Assembly (NCBI RefSeq): GCF_036634195.1
Contig: NZ_JAZIFY010000002.1
Span: 62,001 to 126,000, forward strand
DNA: 64,000 nt
Direction: 5' to 3'
Source of the DNA: Streptomyces sp. P9-A4
GTDB taxonomy: Bacteria > Actinomycetota > Actinomycetes > Streptomycetales > Streptomycetaceae
In this document: positions 27,596 through 36,200 of the stretch, in pieces
How the letters are laid out: each line of letters starts with the position of its first letter
How positions within the stretch are numbered: the first letter of the stretch is position 1
Position numbers and translations under genes: made by a program
Notes under the pieces: model-generated
The model's database searches: none
Told to the model about the DNA's origin: nothing
The model's input: only the letters and a program-made list of their open reading frames with translations

Positions 27596-28421
27596 GCGGC
27601 TCTCGAAGACCCCGGGGCCACGGCCGGACCCGCCCGCCGTGGACGCGGTCCCGGACGCGGTCCGCTTCGAACGGGTCACCAAGCGGTACGGGGACCACAC
27701 CGTGCTCGACGGCCTCGACCTGTCCGTGGGGCGCGGCGAACGCGTGACGCTGATCGGGCCGAGCGGCTCGGGCAAGACCACCATCCTGCGGCTGCTCATG
27801 ACGCTGGAGCGGGTCACCGAGGGCGTCATCCACGTCGACGGGCTCCCCTACTCCCACACGCCCTCGGGTTCCGACGGCGGCAAGCCGGTGCCGACGAGCG
27901 AGCGGGAGCTCGCGACGCGGCGGCGCCGGGTCGGCATGGTCTTCCAGCAGTTCAACCTGTTCCCCCACATGAACGTGCTGGAGAACGTCGTCGAGGCGCC
28001 CGTCCACGTGCTCGGCGAGAGCCGGGAGGCGGCGGAGGCACACGCCCGCGACCTGCTCGGGCTGGTCGGCCTCGACGACAAGATCGACGCCCGGCCCACC
28101 CGGCTCTCCGGCGGGCAGCAGCAGCGGGTGGCCATCGCCCGCGCGCTCGCGATGCGGCCGGAGATCCTGCTGCTCGACGAGGTGACGTCCGCGCTCGACC
28201 CGGAGCTGGTGGCGGAGGTCCTGGACGTGCTGCGGGGCATCGCGCGCGACACCGAGATCACACTGCTCTGCGTCACGCACGAGATGGGCTTCGCCCGTGA
28301 TGTGTCGGACCGCATCCTGATGTTCGACCAGGGCCGGATCATCGAGTCGGGAGCGGCGGCCCGACTGCTCGACGCACCGGAACACGAACGGACGAGGTCG
28401 TTCCTGCGCTCGGTGAGGTGA
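27585..28421 (+). CDS. ehuA: Ectoine/hydroxyectoine ABC transporter ATP-binding protein
   Basis: A 278-residue ABC ATPase with complete motifs: Walker A GPSGSGKTT, Q-loop VFQQFNLFPHMNV, signature LSGGQQQRVAIARAL, Walker B ILLLDEVTSALDPE, and the switch His in CVTHEMGF. It powers import through EhuCD. TTG start, with GGAGG 6 bp upstream, inside the end of ehuD. Last gene of the ect-ehu run. Confidence 0.85.
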   Translation: MPTERLSKTPGPRPDPPAVDAVPDAVRFERVTKRYGDHTVLDGLDLSVGRGERVTLIGPSGSGKTTILRLLMTLERVTEGVIHVDGLPYSHTPSGSDGGKPVPTSERELATRRRRVGMVFQQFNLFPHMNVLENVVEAPVHVLGESREAAEAHARDLLGLVGLDDKIDARPTRLSGGQQQRVAIARALAMRPEILLLDEVTSALDPELVAEVLDVLRGIARDTEITLLCVTHEMGFARDVSDRILMFDQGRIIESGAAARLLDAPEHERTRSFLRSVR

Positions 28422-28500
28422 GATCTCGTACGGGAAGACGGTTCGTGCGGTCCGGGTCCGTCTCGTACAGGGTGCCGGATCGTACGAGATCACGGTCGCG

Positions 28501-28627
28501 CGGGGTGGCGGCCCGCACGAGGGGCGGGCCCGAACGGCGTGGCGGCTCGTACGAAGGGCGGGACCGTACGGCGTGGCGGCCCGTACGAAGGGCGGGACCG
28601 TACGGCGTGGCCGCCTGTACGAGGTGA
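28501..28627 (+). repeat. 34-bp tandem repeat array, about 3.7 copies
   Basis: Units start at 28501, 28535, 28569 and 28603 (partial). Each reads like CGGCGTGGCGGC, then TCGTACGA, then AGGGCGGGAC and CGTA. Copies 2 and 3 differ at one base; copies 1 and 4 are more diverged. The repeats contain CGTACG palindromes. No gene covers 28422-28945. Confidence 0.75.
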
Positions 28628-28802
28628 CGGCTCCCGCGGGTGACGGCGAGCGGCCGACGGGGATCCCGGTCGCCCCGAGTCCGGCGTACGCGCTCCCCAG
28701 GTAGAGTCGGCGGTCGGCGAGGCCGGTGGACCGGCTGCGCGCCGTTGCTGTGGCCGGGCCGACGACGCTCCTGGTGAAGACCCGACCCCGCTGGAGAGAA
28801 GC

Positions 28803-28847
28803 GTGCGCGACCCCGTGGCCTCCGGCGCCGCCGTCTGCCCTCCGTGA
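28803..28847 (+). other. Possible 14-codon leader ORF upstream of sulP
   Basis: GGAGAGAAGC precedes a GTG that opens the short frame VRDPVASGAAVCPP, ending in TGA. The spacing is good but the peptide has no repeated diagnostic codons. It may be chance. Confidence 0.25.
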
Positions 28848-28945
28848 GGGCCTGCCCTCGGCCGTGAGCCCGGGCCGTGCTCACTCCCGCACGGCTCCTC
28901 GTCCCCCGCGTTTCCTTCCCGCACCTCCCGGCCTGCCGTACGGGG

Positions 28946-30499
28946 GTGTGCCCGAGCACGACAGGTTCCCTCTCCTTGCCCTCCCTCGCTTCCCGCCCGG
29001 CCGTCGCGCCGCGCACCAGCTCGCGCCTGCGTCGTCTCGGGCCGGACTGGCTGTCCGATCCGAAGGTCTGGCGTACCGAGGTGCTGGCCGGTCTGGTCGT
29101 CGCCCTCGCGTTGATTCCCGAGGCGATCTCGTTCTCGATCATCGCCGGTGTCGACCCGGCACTCGGTCTCTTCGCCTCCTTCACCATGGCGGTGACGATC
29201 TCCGTCGTCGGTGGCCGACGGGCGATGATCTCCGCCGCGACCGGCGCCGTCGCCCTCGTCATCGCGCCGCTGAACCGTGAGCACGGGCTCGGGTACCTGA
29301 TCGCCGCCGTCATCCTCGCGGGCGTCTTCCAGATCGTGCTGGGGCTGCTCGGGGTCGCGAAGCTGGTGCGGTTCGTGCCCCGCTCGGTGATGGTCGGGTT
29401 CGTGAACTCGCTCGCGATCCTGGTCTTCATGACCCAGCTGCACGAGCTGACGGACGTGCCCTGGGCCGTCTACCCGCTGCTCGCCGCCGGCCTGGCGCTG
29501 ATGGTGTTCCTGCCGAAGGTCACCACGCTGGTGCCCGCGCCGCTCGTCTCCATCGTGGCCCTCACCTCGCTGACCGTAGCCGCCGGGATCGCGGTGCCGA
29601 CCGTGGGCGACAAGGGCGCCCTGCCGACCTCCCTGCCGGTGCCCGGTCTGCCGGACGTCCCCTTCACCACGGACACGCTGACGACGATCGCGCCGTACGC
29701 CTTCGCGATGGCCCTGGTCGGGCTGATGGAGTCGCTGATGACCGCCAAGCTGGTGGACGACATCACCGACACGCCGTCCGACAAGAAGCGCGAGTCCGTC
29801 GGCCAGGGCATCGCCAACATCGTCACCGGCTTCTTCGGCGGCATCGGCGGCTGCGCCATGATCGGCCAGACGATGATCAACGTGAAGGTCTCCGGCGCCC
29901 GAACGAGGCTCTCGACCTTCCTCGCCGGCGCGTTCCTGATGGTGCTGTGCCTCGCGTTCGGCCCGGTCGTCTCCGACATCCCGATGGCCGTCCTGGTCGC
30001 CGTCATGATCATGGTGTCGTTCGCGACGTTCGACTGGCACTCGATCGCCCCGAAGACGCTCCGCCGGATGCCCACCGGTGAGATCGTCGTCATGGTCCTC
30101 ACGGTCGTGGCCGTGCTCGCCACCCACAACCTCGCCGTCGGCGTCGTCCTCGGCTGCCTGACGGCCGTGGTGATCTTCGCCCGGCGCGTCGCCCACCAGG
30201 CCGAGCTGACCGCCGTCCCCGATCCCACCGGCACGACCGTGGTCTACCGGATCAGCGGCGAACTGTTCTTCGCCTCGGCGGGCGAGCTGGTCGGCCGTTT
30301 CGACTACGCCACCGACGCCGGCAGGATCGTCATCGACCTGTCCGGCGCGCACGTCTGGGACGCCTCGTCCGTCGCCGCCCTCGACATCGTCGAGAGCAAG
30401 TACGCGCAGCGCGGGAAGACCGTCGAGATCGTCGGCCTCAACGACCCCAGCGCCCGGCTCCACGGCAGACTGAGCGGCGAACTCGCGGTCGGCCACTGA
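28946..30499 (+). CDS. SulP family inorganic anion transporter
   Basis: About 517 residues with roughly 10-12 hydrophobic segments. The SulP hallmark starts after the cytoplasmic N-terminus: LIPEAISFSIIAGVDPALGLF. Also present are LVGLMESLMTAKLVDD and a C-terminal STAS domain of about 100 residues (VVYRISGELFFAS; VIDLSGAHVWDASSVAALD). It imports sulfate or another anion, possibly bicarbonate. The start is uncertain: GTG at 28946, GTG at 28877 and TTG at 28976 are in frame and none has a good ribosome binding site. Confidence 0.88.
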   Translation: MCPSTTGSLSLPSLASRPAVAPRTSSRLRRLGPDWLSDPKVWRTEVLAGLVVALALIPEAISFSIIAGVDPALGLFASFTMAVTISVVGGRRAMISAATGAVALVIAPLNREHGLGYLIAAVILAGVFQIVLGLLGVAKLVRFVPRSVMVGFVNSLAILVFMTQLHELTDVPWAVYPLLAAGLALMVFLPKVTTLVPAPLVSIVALTSLTVAAGIAVPTVGDKGALPTSLPVPGLPDVPFTTDTLTTIAPYAFAMALVGLMESLMTAKLVDDITDTPSDKKRESVGQGIANIVTGFFGGIGGCAMIGQTMINVKVSGARTRLSTFLAGAFLMVLCLAFGPVVSDIPMAVLVAVMIMVSFATFDWHSIAPKTLRRMPTGEIVVMVLTVVAVLATHNLAVGVVLGCLTAVVIFARRVAHQAELTAVPDPTGTTVVYRISGELFFASAGELVGRFDYATDAGRIVIDLSGAHVWDASSVAALDIVESKYAQRGKTVEIVGLNDPSARLHGRLSGELAVGH

Positions 30500-30531
30500 C
30501 CGTCACTCCGCGCGTCGAAGGTGAACGGCTG

Positions 30532-30612
30532 CGGGCGTGACCGGTGGCCGGGTCGCGCGCCGCCCCTCGCGGGGCGGCGGTCGGCGGCCCGGCCGGTCGC
30601 CGGTCACGCCCG
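30532..30612 (+). terminator. Large composite hairpin after sulP
   Basis: An outer perfect stem CGGGCGTGACCGG with CCGGTCACGCCCG encloses a second hairpin, GCCGCCCC-TCGC-GGGGCGGC (30559-30578). It starts 33 bp after the sulP stop. Confidence 0.65.
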
Positions 30613-31068
30613 GTGGGTCAGATCCTCGTCGACAGCGGGACCGTGATCTGCTTCAGCCAGCTGCCGGCCGCGAAGTCGCCGGGGGTACGGAGGGGAGCGG
30701 ATCCGCCGTCAGAAGCGGGTGAAGCCCGAGGGCGGGGCCTCGTGCGGGGCGCCGGGCAGGAAGTCGAGCGCGCCTCGTGCTGCGCTCCCTCGACGGGTCC
30801 GGGTGCCGGAGGACACGATGGCGGTCGCGGGCTCCGGCTCCGAGCACGCCCGCAACAGCCGCCCGGCCAACTCGGCGCTTGAGCTGAATCCGGTCGACAG
30901 CTCGGCGGCCCTGCTGGACATCCTCCAGTGCCTCATCGCCGGGACCCCCGCCACGGCGCCCCGCCTCACCGAGGCGCGCTTCCGGCCGAGGGCGTCCACA
31001 CGAAGGTGACGTGACGGGTCTCGGCCGGGGACCCGGCGCCTCCGGCTCCCCCCTGCTCACGCCCCCGC
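30613..31068. other. Gene-free, possibly degenerate coding DNA
   Basis: No gene with a start, binding site and family could be found. On the minus strand, protein-like stretches appear in different frames (VTFVWTPSAG near 31000; GDFAAGSWLKQITVPL near 30650) interrupted by stops. This would fit a decayed gene, but no family is recognised. No response regulator gene is seen here. Confidence 0.35.
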
Positions 31069-32280
31069 TCAGACCTCCGGTGACGGATGGAGCGGGATCG
31101 CGGCCGACAGTACGGTGCCCTCCCCCGGGGCGGATTCGACGGTGAGTTCGCCGCCGAGCTGCCGGACGCGGGTCCGGATGGCGGGGAGGCCGTGGCCGCG
31201 GGACGGGGACGGCTCGCCCTGGTCCGGGGCGGCCGGGTCGAAGCCGTGGCCGTCGTCGGAGACGTCCAGGACGACCTGGTCGTCGAGGTAGGTCAGGGCG
31301 AGGGCGGCGGTGGTGGCGCCGGAGTGTTCGCGGACGTTGGCGAGGGCGCCCTGCGCGATGCGCAGCAGGGCGGACTGGACGCGGTCGGGCAGCGGCGCGG
31401 TCGGGGTGCCGTCGATGTGGCAGTGGACGGTGAGCCGGTCGCCGTTCTCGCGTGCGGCGAGGGTCCGCAGGGCGTCGTCGAGGCCGCCGCCGTCGGCGAG
31501 GTCGGCGGGGGCGAGGTCGTGGACGAAGCGGCGGGCCTCGGTGAGGTTGTGCTCCGCGATGGCGGTGGCGGTCAGCACATGGGTACGGGCCGTCGAGGGG
31601 TTCGCGTCCCAGACCCGGTCGGCGGCCTGGAGCAGCATCTGCTGGCTGGACAGGCCCTGGGCGAGGCTGTCGTGGATCTCCATCGAGAGGCGCTGGCGCT
31701 CGGCGAGGGTGCCCTCGCGGCGTTCGGTGGCGGCGAGTTCGCGCCGGGTGCGGATCAGGTCGTCGATCAGTTCGCGCTGGCGGCGGGCCTGGCGGTCCAT
31801 CTGGACGAAGACGGCGATGGCGATGGCCGCGATGGCGGGAGGGGCGAGGAGGACGTCGATGTCGACCCGTCCCGCGAGCCGCAGGTGGGCGATGACGGAG
31901 GTGGCGGTGACCAGGGCGATGAGGGCGATCGCGGCCGGCATCGGCAGGGTGCGCAGTCCGATGAGGAAGAGCGGGACGGCGCACCAGCCGAAGCTGGGCG
32001 CCAGGATCACCAGGGCGAGCCAGACGGCCACGATCGCCCCGAGCCAGACGTATCGGCGCCGGGTCGGTCCCGGTCCCAGGAGCGGTTCGAGTACGTAGAG
32101 GAGGGCCAGGGCCGCCGCGAGGGAGACCACCCAGGGGGCGAGGTTCTCGCCCGTGTGGCGGACCAGGAAGCGGGTGAGGGCGGCGCCCAGGAGCAGGAGG
32201 AACGCCACGTACAGCAAGGCGCGGAGCCGGACGTCGCCCGGTGCCGTGGTGTCCTCGGGGTAGCCGCCACCGGTCCTCAC
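31069..32280 (-). CDS. Sensor histidine kinase (HisKA_3 / NarL-UhpB type), orphan
   Basis: A 403-residue membrane kinase. About five or six hydrophobic segments in residues 15-150 form the sensor. The phospho-accepting His lies in RLSMEIHDSLAQGLSSQQML. The ATPase domain shows RIAQGALANVREHSGA (N box), DVSDDGHGFD and GHGLPAIRTRVRQLGG. GTG at 32280 is preferred, with AAGGCAGGG just upstream. This kinase class normally sits beside a LuxR-type response regulator gene; none is found on either side. It is divergent from the small polyprenyl operon, with an inverted repeat in between. Confidence 0.85.
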   Translation of the reverse strand: MRTGGGYPEDTTAPGDVRLRALLYVAFLLLLGAALTRFLVRHTGENLAPWVVSLAAALALLYVLEPLLGPGPTRRRYVWLGAIVAVWLALVILAPSFGWCAVPLFLIGLRTLPMPAAIALIALVTATSVIAHLRLAGRVDIDVLLAPPAIAAIAIAVFVQMDRQARRQRELIDDLIRTRRELAATERREGTLAERQRLSMEIHDSLAQGLSSQQMLLQAADRVWDANPSTARTHVLTATAIAEHNLTEARRFVHDLAPADLADGGGLDDALRTLAARENGDRLTVHCHIDGTPTAPLPDRVQSALLRIAQGALANVREHSGATTAALALTYLDDQVVLDVSDDGHGFDPAAPDQGEPSPSRGHGLPAIRTRVRQLGGELTVESAPGEGTVLSAAIPLHPSPEV

Positions 32281-32300
32281 GATGCCCTGCCTTCTAAGCT

Positions 32301-32329
32301 CATGGGGTGAATGCACCAAACATCCCATG
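32301..32329. promoter_or_regulatory. Inverted repeat between divergent genes, candidate operator
   Basis: CATGGG (32301-32306) and CCCATG (32324-32329) are 17 bases apart in the only A+T-richer stretch between the kinase and the polyprenyl synthase operon. A binding site is inference. Confidence 0.3.
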
Positions 32330-32521
32330 AGGCGTGGCCGACGGCGGTGCAGGGGTGGCCCCGTGCCCTCGCCGTCGGCGGGGCCGTCCCGCCCGTCAGC
32401 GGTCGAGCGAGGTGATCACTCGTTCGTGAGTTTCCGCGTGGTGCGGGCCCGCGCGCCGCCACACTGCCCACGGCGGCGCGTGACCTGCGCCGTTCCGAAG
32501 CACTGTGGGTGGGGAGACGGA

Positions 32522-32800
32522 ATGACGCGGGATGGGGGGCGGCGCGAGGGGCCCGGCGAGCAGGCGGTGCTGCTCGTGGCGGGACTGGCGGACGTGGCGG
32601 TGAGCACGCTCGGTTCGGCCCTGGGGCTGGTACGGGGTCTGGCGCGCCGCTCGGACACGGCGGAGCTGGTGGCGGACGCCGAGCAGGACCTGATGGCGCG
32701 CGGCCGGCTCGTACGGGACCGCTACGCGGCCGTCCCTCCGGCCCACCTGGAGGTCCTCGCCCGGCACGTGCTGGCCACGCGGGTGCGCGATGGCGACTGA
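32522..32800 (+). CDS. Small hypothetical protein of the polyprenyl synthase operon
   Basis: A 92-residue protein. Residues 14-40 form an amphipathic or hydrophobic helix (AVLLVAGLADVAVSTLGSALGLV) followed by Arg/Asp-rich helices. No family is recognised. ATG 32522 has GGGGAGACGG just upstream. It overlaps the polyprenyl synthase gene by 11 bp, so it is probably co-translated and may be a membrane adaptor. That role is inference. Confidence 0.6.
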   Translation: MTRDGGRREGPGEQAVLLVAGLADVAVSTLGSALGLVRGLARRSDTAELVADAEQDLMARGRLVRDRYAAVPPAHLEVLARHVLATRVRDGD

Positions 32801-33845
32801 GCAGTGGGAGCCGGCCGCGTTCAAGGCGCGGGTCGACGAGGTGCTGCACCGGTTCGTCGCCGACGAGGCCGACCTGCTCGCGGCCGTCGATCCGGCACTG
32901 GGGCCGGTGGCCGAGCAGGTGGAGGCGGCGGTCGCGGTCGGCAAGCGGCTGCGGGCGGCGTTCTGCTACTGGGGCTGGCGCGCCGCGCGGCAGCCCGACA
33001 GCGAGGCCCTGCTGCGGGCGGCTGCCTCCATGGAGCTGGTGCACGCGGCGGCGGTCGTACACGACGACCTCATCGACGACAGCCCGTTGCGCCATGGGAG
33101 GCCCACGGCGCACATGGCCCTCGGCGCCGCCGTGGGCCACCATCCCCGGGCGCCCGAGGCGGCCCGGTCGCTCGCGATGCTCGTCGGCGACCTGCTGATG
33201 TCGCTGGCCGGGCAGTTGTTCGCGACCAGCGGTCTGCCGGCCGCCTACCTCGGCCGGGCGCGCCCCCTGTGGGCGGCGCTGGCCCGCGAGCTGATCGCCG
33301 GTGAGTGCCTGGAGATCCTCCACACCGGTGCCGTCCCTGACACGGCGGCCTCGCTGAAGGTCATCCGCTACAAGACCGCCAAGTACACCGTCGAACAGCC
33401 GCTGCTGATCGGCGGCGTCCTGGCCGGGGCGGGCGGGCGGCTGCGCGAGGGGTTCAGCGCGTACGGGCTTCCGCTGGGCGAGGCCTTCCAGCTGAGGGAC
33501 GATCTGCTGGGCCTGTTCGGTGACCCGCGCCACACCGGGAAGGCCAACGCCGACGACGTACGCGGTCACCGCCCGACGGCCCTCCTCGCCGAGACCTGGC
33601 GCGTCGCGGGAGCCGACGAGCGCGCGCGGTTGCGTGCCCTGCTGGGCCGGCCCGATCCGGACGAGGACGGTCTGGAGGCCGTACGGGAGGTGATGCGCCG
33701 CCTCGGGACGCCCGACCGGGTCGAGGGCATGATCACCGCCCGGGTCGAGGAGGCGCTCGGCGCCCTCCACGAGCTGGACGTGCCCGCGCCGGCCGCCTCG
33801 GCGCTGACCGGGCTGGCCCATTCGGCGGCGGTCCGCCTGTCCTGA
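32790..33845 (+). CDS. Polyprenyl diphosphate synthase family protein
   Basis: A 351-residue trans-isoprenyl diphosphate synthase. The first aspartate-rich motif is HDDLIDDS near residue 92; the second is QLRDDLLGLFGD near 232; KRLRAAF precedes them. Such enzymes condense IPP units onto allylic diphosphates. Chain length cannot be read with confidence. It is followed after 117 bp by an MpaB/Lcp-type oxygenase, which suggests the prenyl product is the oxygenase substrate or its precursor. Confidence 0.88.
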   Translation: MATEQWEPAAFKARVDEVLHRFVADEADLLAAVDPALGPVAEQVEAAVAVGKRLRAAFCYWGWRAARQPDSEALLRAAASMELVHAAAVVHDDLIDDSPLRHGRPTAHMALGAAVGHHPRAPEAARSLAMLVGDLLMSLAGQLFATSGLPAAYLGRARPLWAALARELIAGECLEILHTGAVPDTAASLKVIRYKTAKYTVEQPLLIGGVLAGAGGRLREGFSAYGLPLGEAFQLRDDLLGLFGDPRHTGKANADDVRGHRPTALLAETWRVAGADERARLRALLGRPDPDEDGLEAVREVMRRLGTPDRVEGMITARVEEALGALHELDVPAPAASALTGLAHSAAVRLS

Positions 33846-33962
33846 CCACGTGACCCGGGCGCCTCGCGGGGACGGCCGGTGCCGCCCGCCGCCACGGCTC
33901 CTCCCCCTTCACCCGCGCCCCACCCCGTCCGTACCCCTCGCCCCCGTTCAAGGAGTCCTGTC

Positions 33963-35126
33963 ATGTCCCCCACCGAGGCGTCGATGAACGCCCTGCGGCA
34001 GAGCGGCGACGAGCTCGCCGACGCCACCGTCGCCGCGCTCTTCGAGCGCGGCGAGTCGGGCACCTTCAACACCCTGATGCGCTTCGTCTCCACCGCCGGC
34101 GCTCCGCTGCCGGACGGGCTGCCCGAGGTCGCGAAGGAGTACCTGCGGGCCACCGAAGCCCCACCGTCCTGGGTGGACTGGGACGAGATGGAGAAGGCGC
34201 GGCTGTTCTTCATCGACAACAACGTGCACATCTCGACCGCCCTGTCCTTCGCGTCGATGCCCGCCTGCTACCTCGTCCCGCACGTGGCGAAGCTGCTGTC
34301 GACGACACACGGACTGAACTACCCGTCCAACAGGATGGCGGCGACCGGCCAGTTCACCGTCCAGCTGATGCGGCCCGACGCCTTCGAGGCGGGCAGCCGC
34401 TTCATCCCCGCCGCGCAGAAGGTCCGTCTGCTCCACGCCTCCATCCGTCACCACCTGGTCCGCGAGAACCGCTGGGACGTGGAAGCGGCGGGGGTGCCGA
34501 TCTGCCAGGAGGACATGATCGGCGGGCAGATGTTCTTCTCGATGCTCGTACTGGACAGCCTGCACCGGCTCGGCATCCACATGTCCGAGGAGGGGGCGGC
34601 CGCCTACTACTACGCGTGGCGGGTGGTCGGGGCCATGCTCGGCGTCGACCAGGAGGCCGTGCCGAAGACCCTCGACGAGGCGCGGGACTTCCTCGACCGC
34701 TACATGGTGCGGCACATGGGGCCGTCCCCGGAGGGCGCCCATCTGACCCGGCAGCTGATCGACCTCTACGAGGACATCGTGCCCGGCACCCTGTTCGACC
34801 CGGTGGTCCCCGCCCTGGTCCGCTACCTCGTCGGGGACACCTGCGCCGACTGGCTGGAGGTCGCCGCCACGCCCTGGGACACCGTCGTGAAGGCGGTGCC
34901 GCACCTCCTGGGCGTCCTGGAGACCATCGAGGACCGTTCCCCGCTGGGCGGCTGGGCCCTGGACCGGCTCGGCCATCTCACCACCCTCTTCGAACTGTCC
35001 TCGCTCACGCGCGGGCGGGTCATGCACTACGCCGTCCCCGAGAACCTCAGGGAGGAGTACGGCATCGCGGGCGCGGCGCCCCGCACCCGGCGCTGGACCC
35101 CACCGGCGGCGACGGTCTCCCCCTGA
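33963..35126 (+). CDS. MpaB/Lcp-family (DUF2236) heme oxygenase
   Basis: A 387-residue protein of the DUF2236 family, which includes the fungal prenyl-chain cleaving MpaB and the latex-clearing protein Lcp. The heme-binding region resembles KVRLLHASIRHHLV near residue 160, followed by a segment QEDMIGGQMFFSMLVLDSLHRLG. The family uses O2 to cleave or oxidise isoprenoid chains. ATG 33963 has AAGGAG 8 bp upstream. No signal peptide is seen. Pairing with the upstream polyprenyl synthase supports an isoprenoid substrate. Confidence 0.8.
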   Translation: MSPTEASMNALRQSGDELADATVAALFERGESGTFNTLMRFVSTAGAPLPDGLPEVAKEYLRATEAPPSWVDWDEMEKARLFFIDNNVHISTALSFASMPACYLVPHVAKLLSTTHGLNYPSNRMAATGQFTVQLMRPDAFEAGSRFIPAAQKVRLLHASIRHHLVRENRWDVEAAGVPICQEDMIGGQMFFSMLVLDSLHRLGIHMSEEGAAAYYYAWRVVGAMLGVDQEAVPKTLDEARDFLDRYMVRHMGPSPEGAHLTRQLIDLYEDIVPGTLFDPVVPALVRYLVGDTCADWLEVAATPWDTVVKAVPHLLGVLETIEDRSPLGGWALDRLGHLTTLFELSSLTRGRVMHYAVPENLREEYGIAGAAPRTRRWTPPAATVSP

Positions 35127-35200
35127 CCGCTCGCCGGCCGCGGGTGACACCCACGTCGACGGCCCTGGATACCGCTGCGAGGGCAGCAGACGCGATCAGC

Positions 35201-35336
35201 ATGGCCGTCGGCGAGCGGGTCGAGGAGCCCACGGAGCTGGAGCACCTCCTGACCGCCCGCTGGGGCCTGCACAACTCGTACTTGGGCCGGTCGCTCTACC
35301 TTCCGAACACCCACCCCCGCCGGCCACACTGCGCGG
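35201..35336 (+). pseudogene. Remnant of a DUF2071 (YqjF-like) gene
   Basis: One frame starting at the ATG at 35201 encodes ELEHLLTARWGLHNSYLGR and LYLPNTHPRRP, which resembles the central signature of DUF2071 proteins (LTARWGLH, then NxHxPWP). The upstream and downstream parts of the family are missing, and the frame runs antisense into the end of the amidohydrolase gene. Probably a deletion remnant. Confidence 0.45.
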
Positions 35337-35342
35337 CGCCGG

Positions 35343-36200
35343 CTACGTCTCCAGTCGGTACGTCTCCACGGCCGTGCCCCCGAACACCGCCCGGCGTTCC
35401 GTGCCGCTCAGCGCGTCCGTGAGTTCCCCGGCGGTCGCGAGCGTCCGGCCGTAGGACGCCGCCAGGGTGCACACCGGCCAGTCCGAGCCGAACATGAGCC
35501 GGTGCGGGCCGAAGGCGTCGAGGAGGGTGTCGGTGTACGGGCGCAGGTCCGGCACCATCCACGTCCGCGGGTCGGCCTCGGTGAGCAGGCCCGACAGTTT
35601 GCACACGGTGTTCGGCAGATCGGCGAAGGCGCGCAGCCGGGCCGCCCAGGGTTCGAGCCCGCCGCTCGCGATCGGCGGCTTCGCCGCGTGGTCGAGCACG
35701 AAGGTCAGTCCGGGCAGCTCCGACACCGCCGCGGTCGCGGCCGGCAGTTGGTGCGGGAGGATCACGAGGTCGTACGCGAGACCGGCGGCGGCCACCGCCC
35801 TCAGGCCGCGCAGGACGTCGGGGCGCAGCAGCCACTCCGCGTCGGGTTCCGACTGGACCTGGTGGCGGATGCCCACCAGGTGCCGGCCGCCGGGCCGTTC
35901 CCGTAGCGCGGCCAGGGTGTCGGTGACGCCGGGGGCCGTGAGGTCCGTCCAGCCCACCACCCCGGCGACGAGGTCGCTGTCGCGGGCCACGAGCAGCATC
36001 TCCGGGGTCTCGTCGGCCACGGTCACCGTCTGTACGAGCACGGTGGCCGTCACCCCCGAGGCATCGGCCTCCGCCTTCAGATCGCTCTCCGCGAAGGTGC
36101 GGCGCAGCGGGGCGAGCGAGGGACCGGTGATCCAGTCCTGGTCGCGTACGGAGAGGTCCCAGAGGTGGTGGTGGGCGTCGACGAGCAGGGGGGCGTTCAC
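35343..36200 (-). CDS. Amidohydrolase family lactonase (probable L-fuconolactonase)
   Basis: A 285-residue TIM-barrel metal hydrolase of the COG3618 type. It has DAHHHLW at the N-terminus, GIRHQVQSEPD, the FVLDHAAKPP strand and a C-terminal FGSDWPVC. Family members hydrolyse sugar lactones such as L-fucono-1,5-lactone to the acid. GTG at 36200 overlaps the mutarotase stop by 4 bp. It is the last gene of the catabolic operon, which fits the lactone-opening step after fucose dehydrogenation. Confidence 0.83.
   Translation of the reverse strand: MNAPLLVDAHHHLWDLSVRDQDWITGPSLAPLRRTFAESDLKAEADASGVTATVLVQTVTVADETPEMLLVARDSDLVAGVVGWTDLTAPGVTDTLAALRERPGGRHLVGIRHQVQSEPDAEWLLRPDVLRGLRAVAAAGLAYDLVILPHQLPAATAAVSELPGLTFVLDHAAKPPIASGGLEPWAARLRAFADLPNTVCKLSGLLTEADPRTWMVPDLRPYTDTLLDAFGPHRLMFGSDWPVCTLAASYGRTLATAGELTDALSGTERRAVFGGTAVETYRLET

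Noticed and set aside
28501..28627. Tandem repeats considered as a CRISPR array
   Set aside because: The 34-base units are contiguous with no unique spacers, and no cas genes are nearby.
30709..31009. Overlapping 96-codon ORFs on both strands after sulP
   Set aside because: No ribosome binding sites, no recognisable domains, and each is the shadow of the other.
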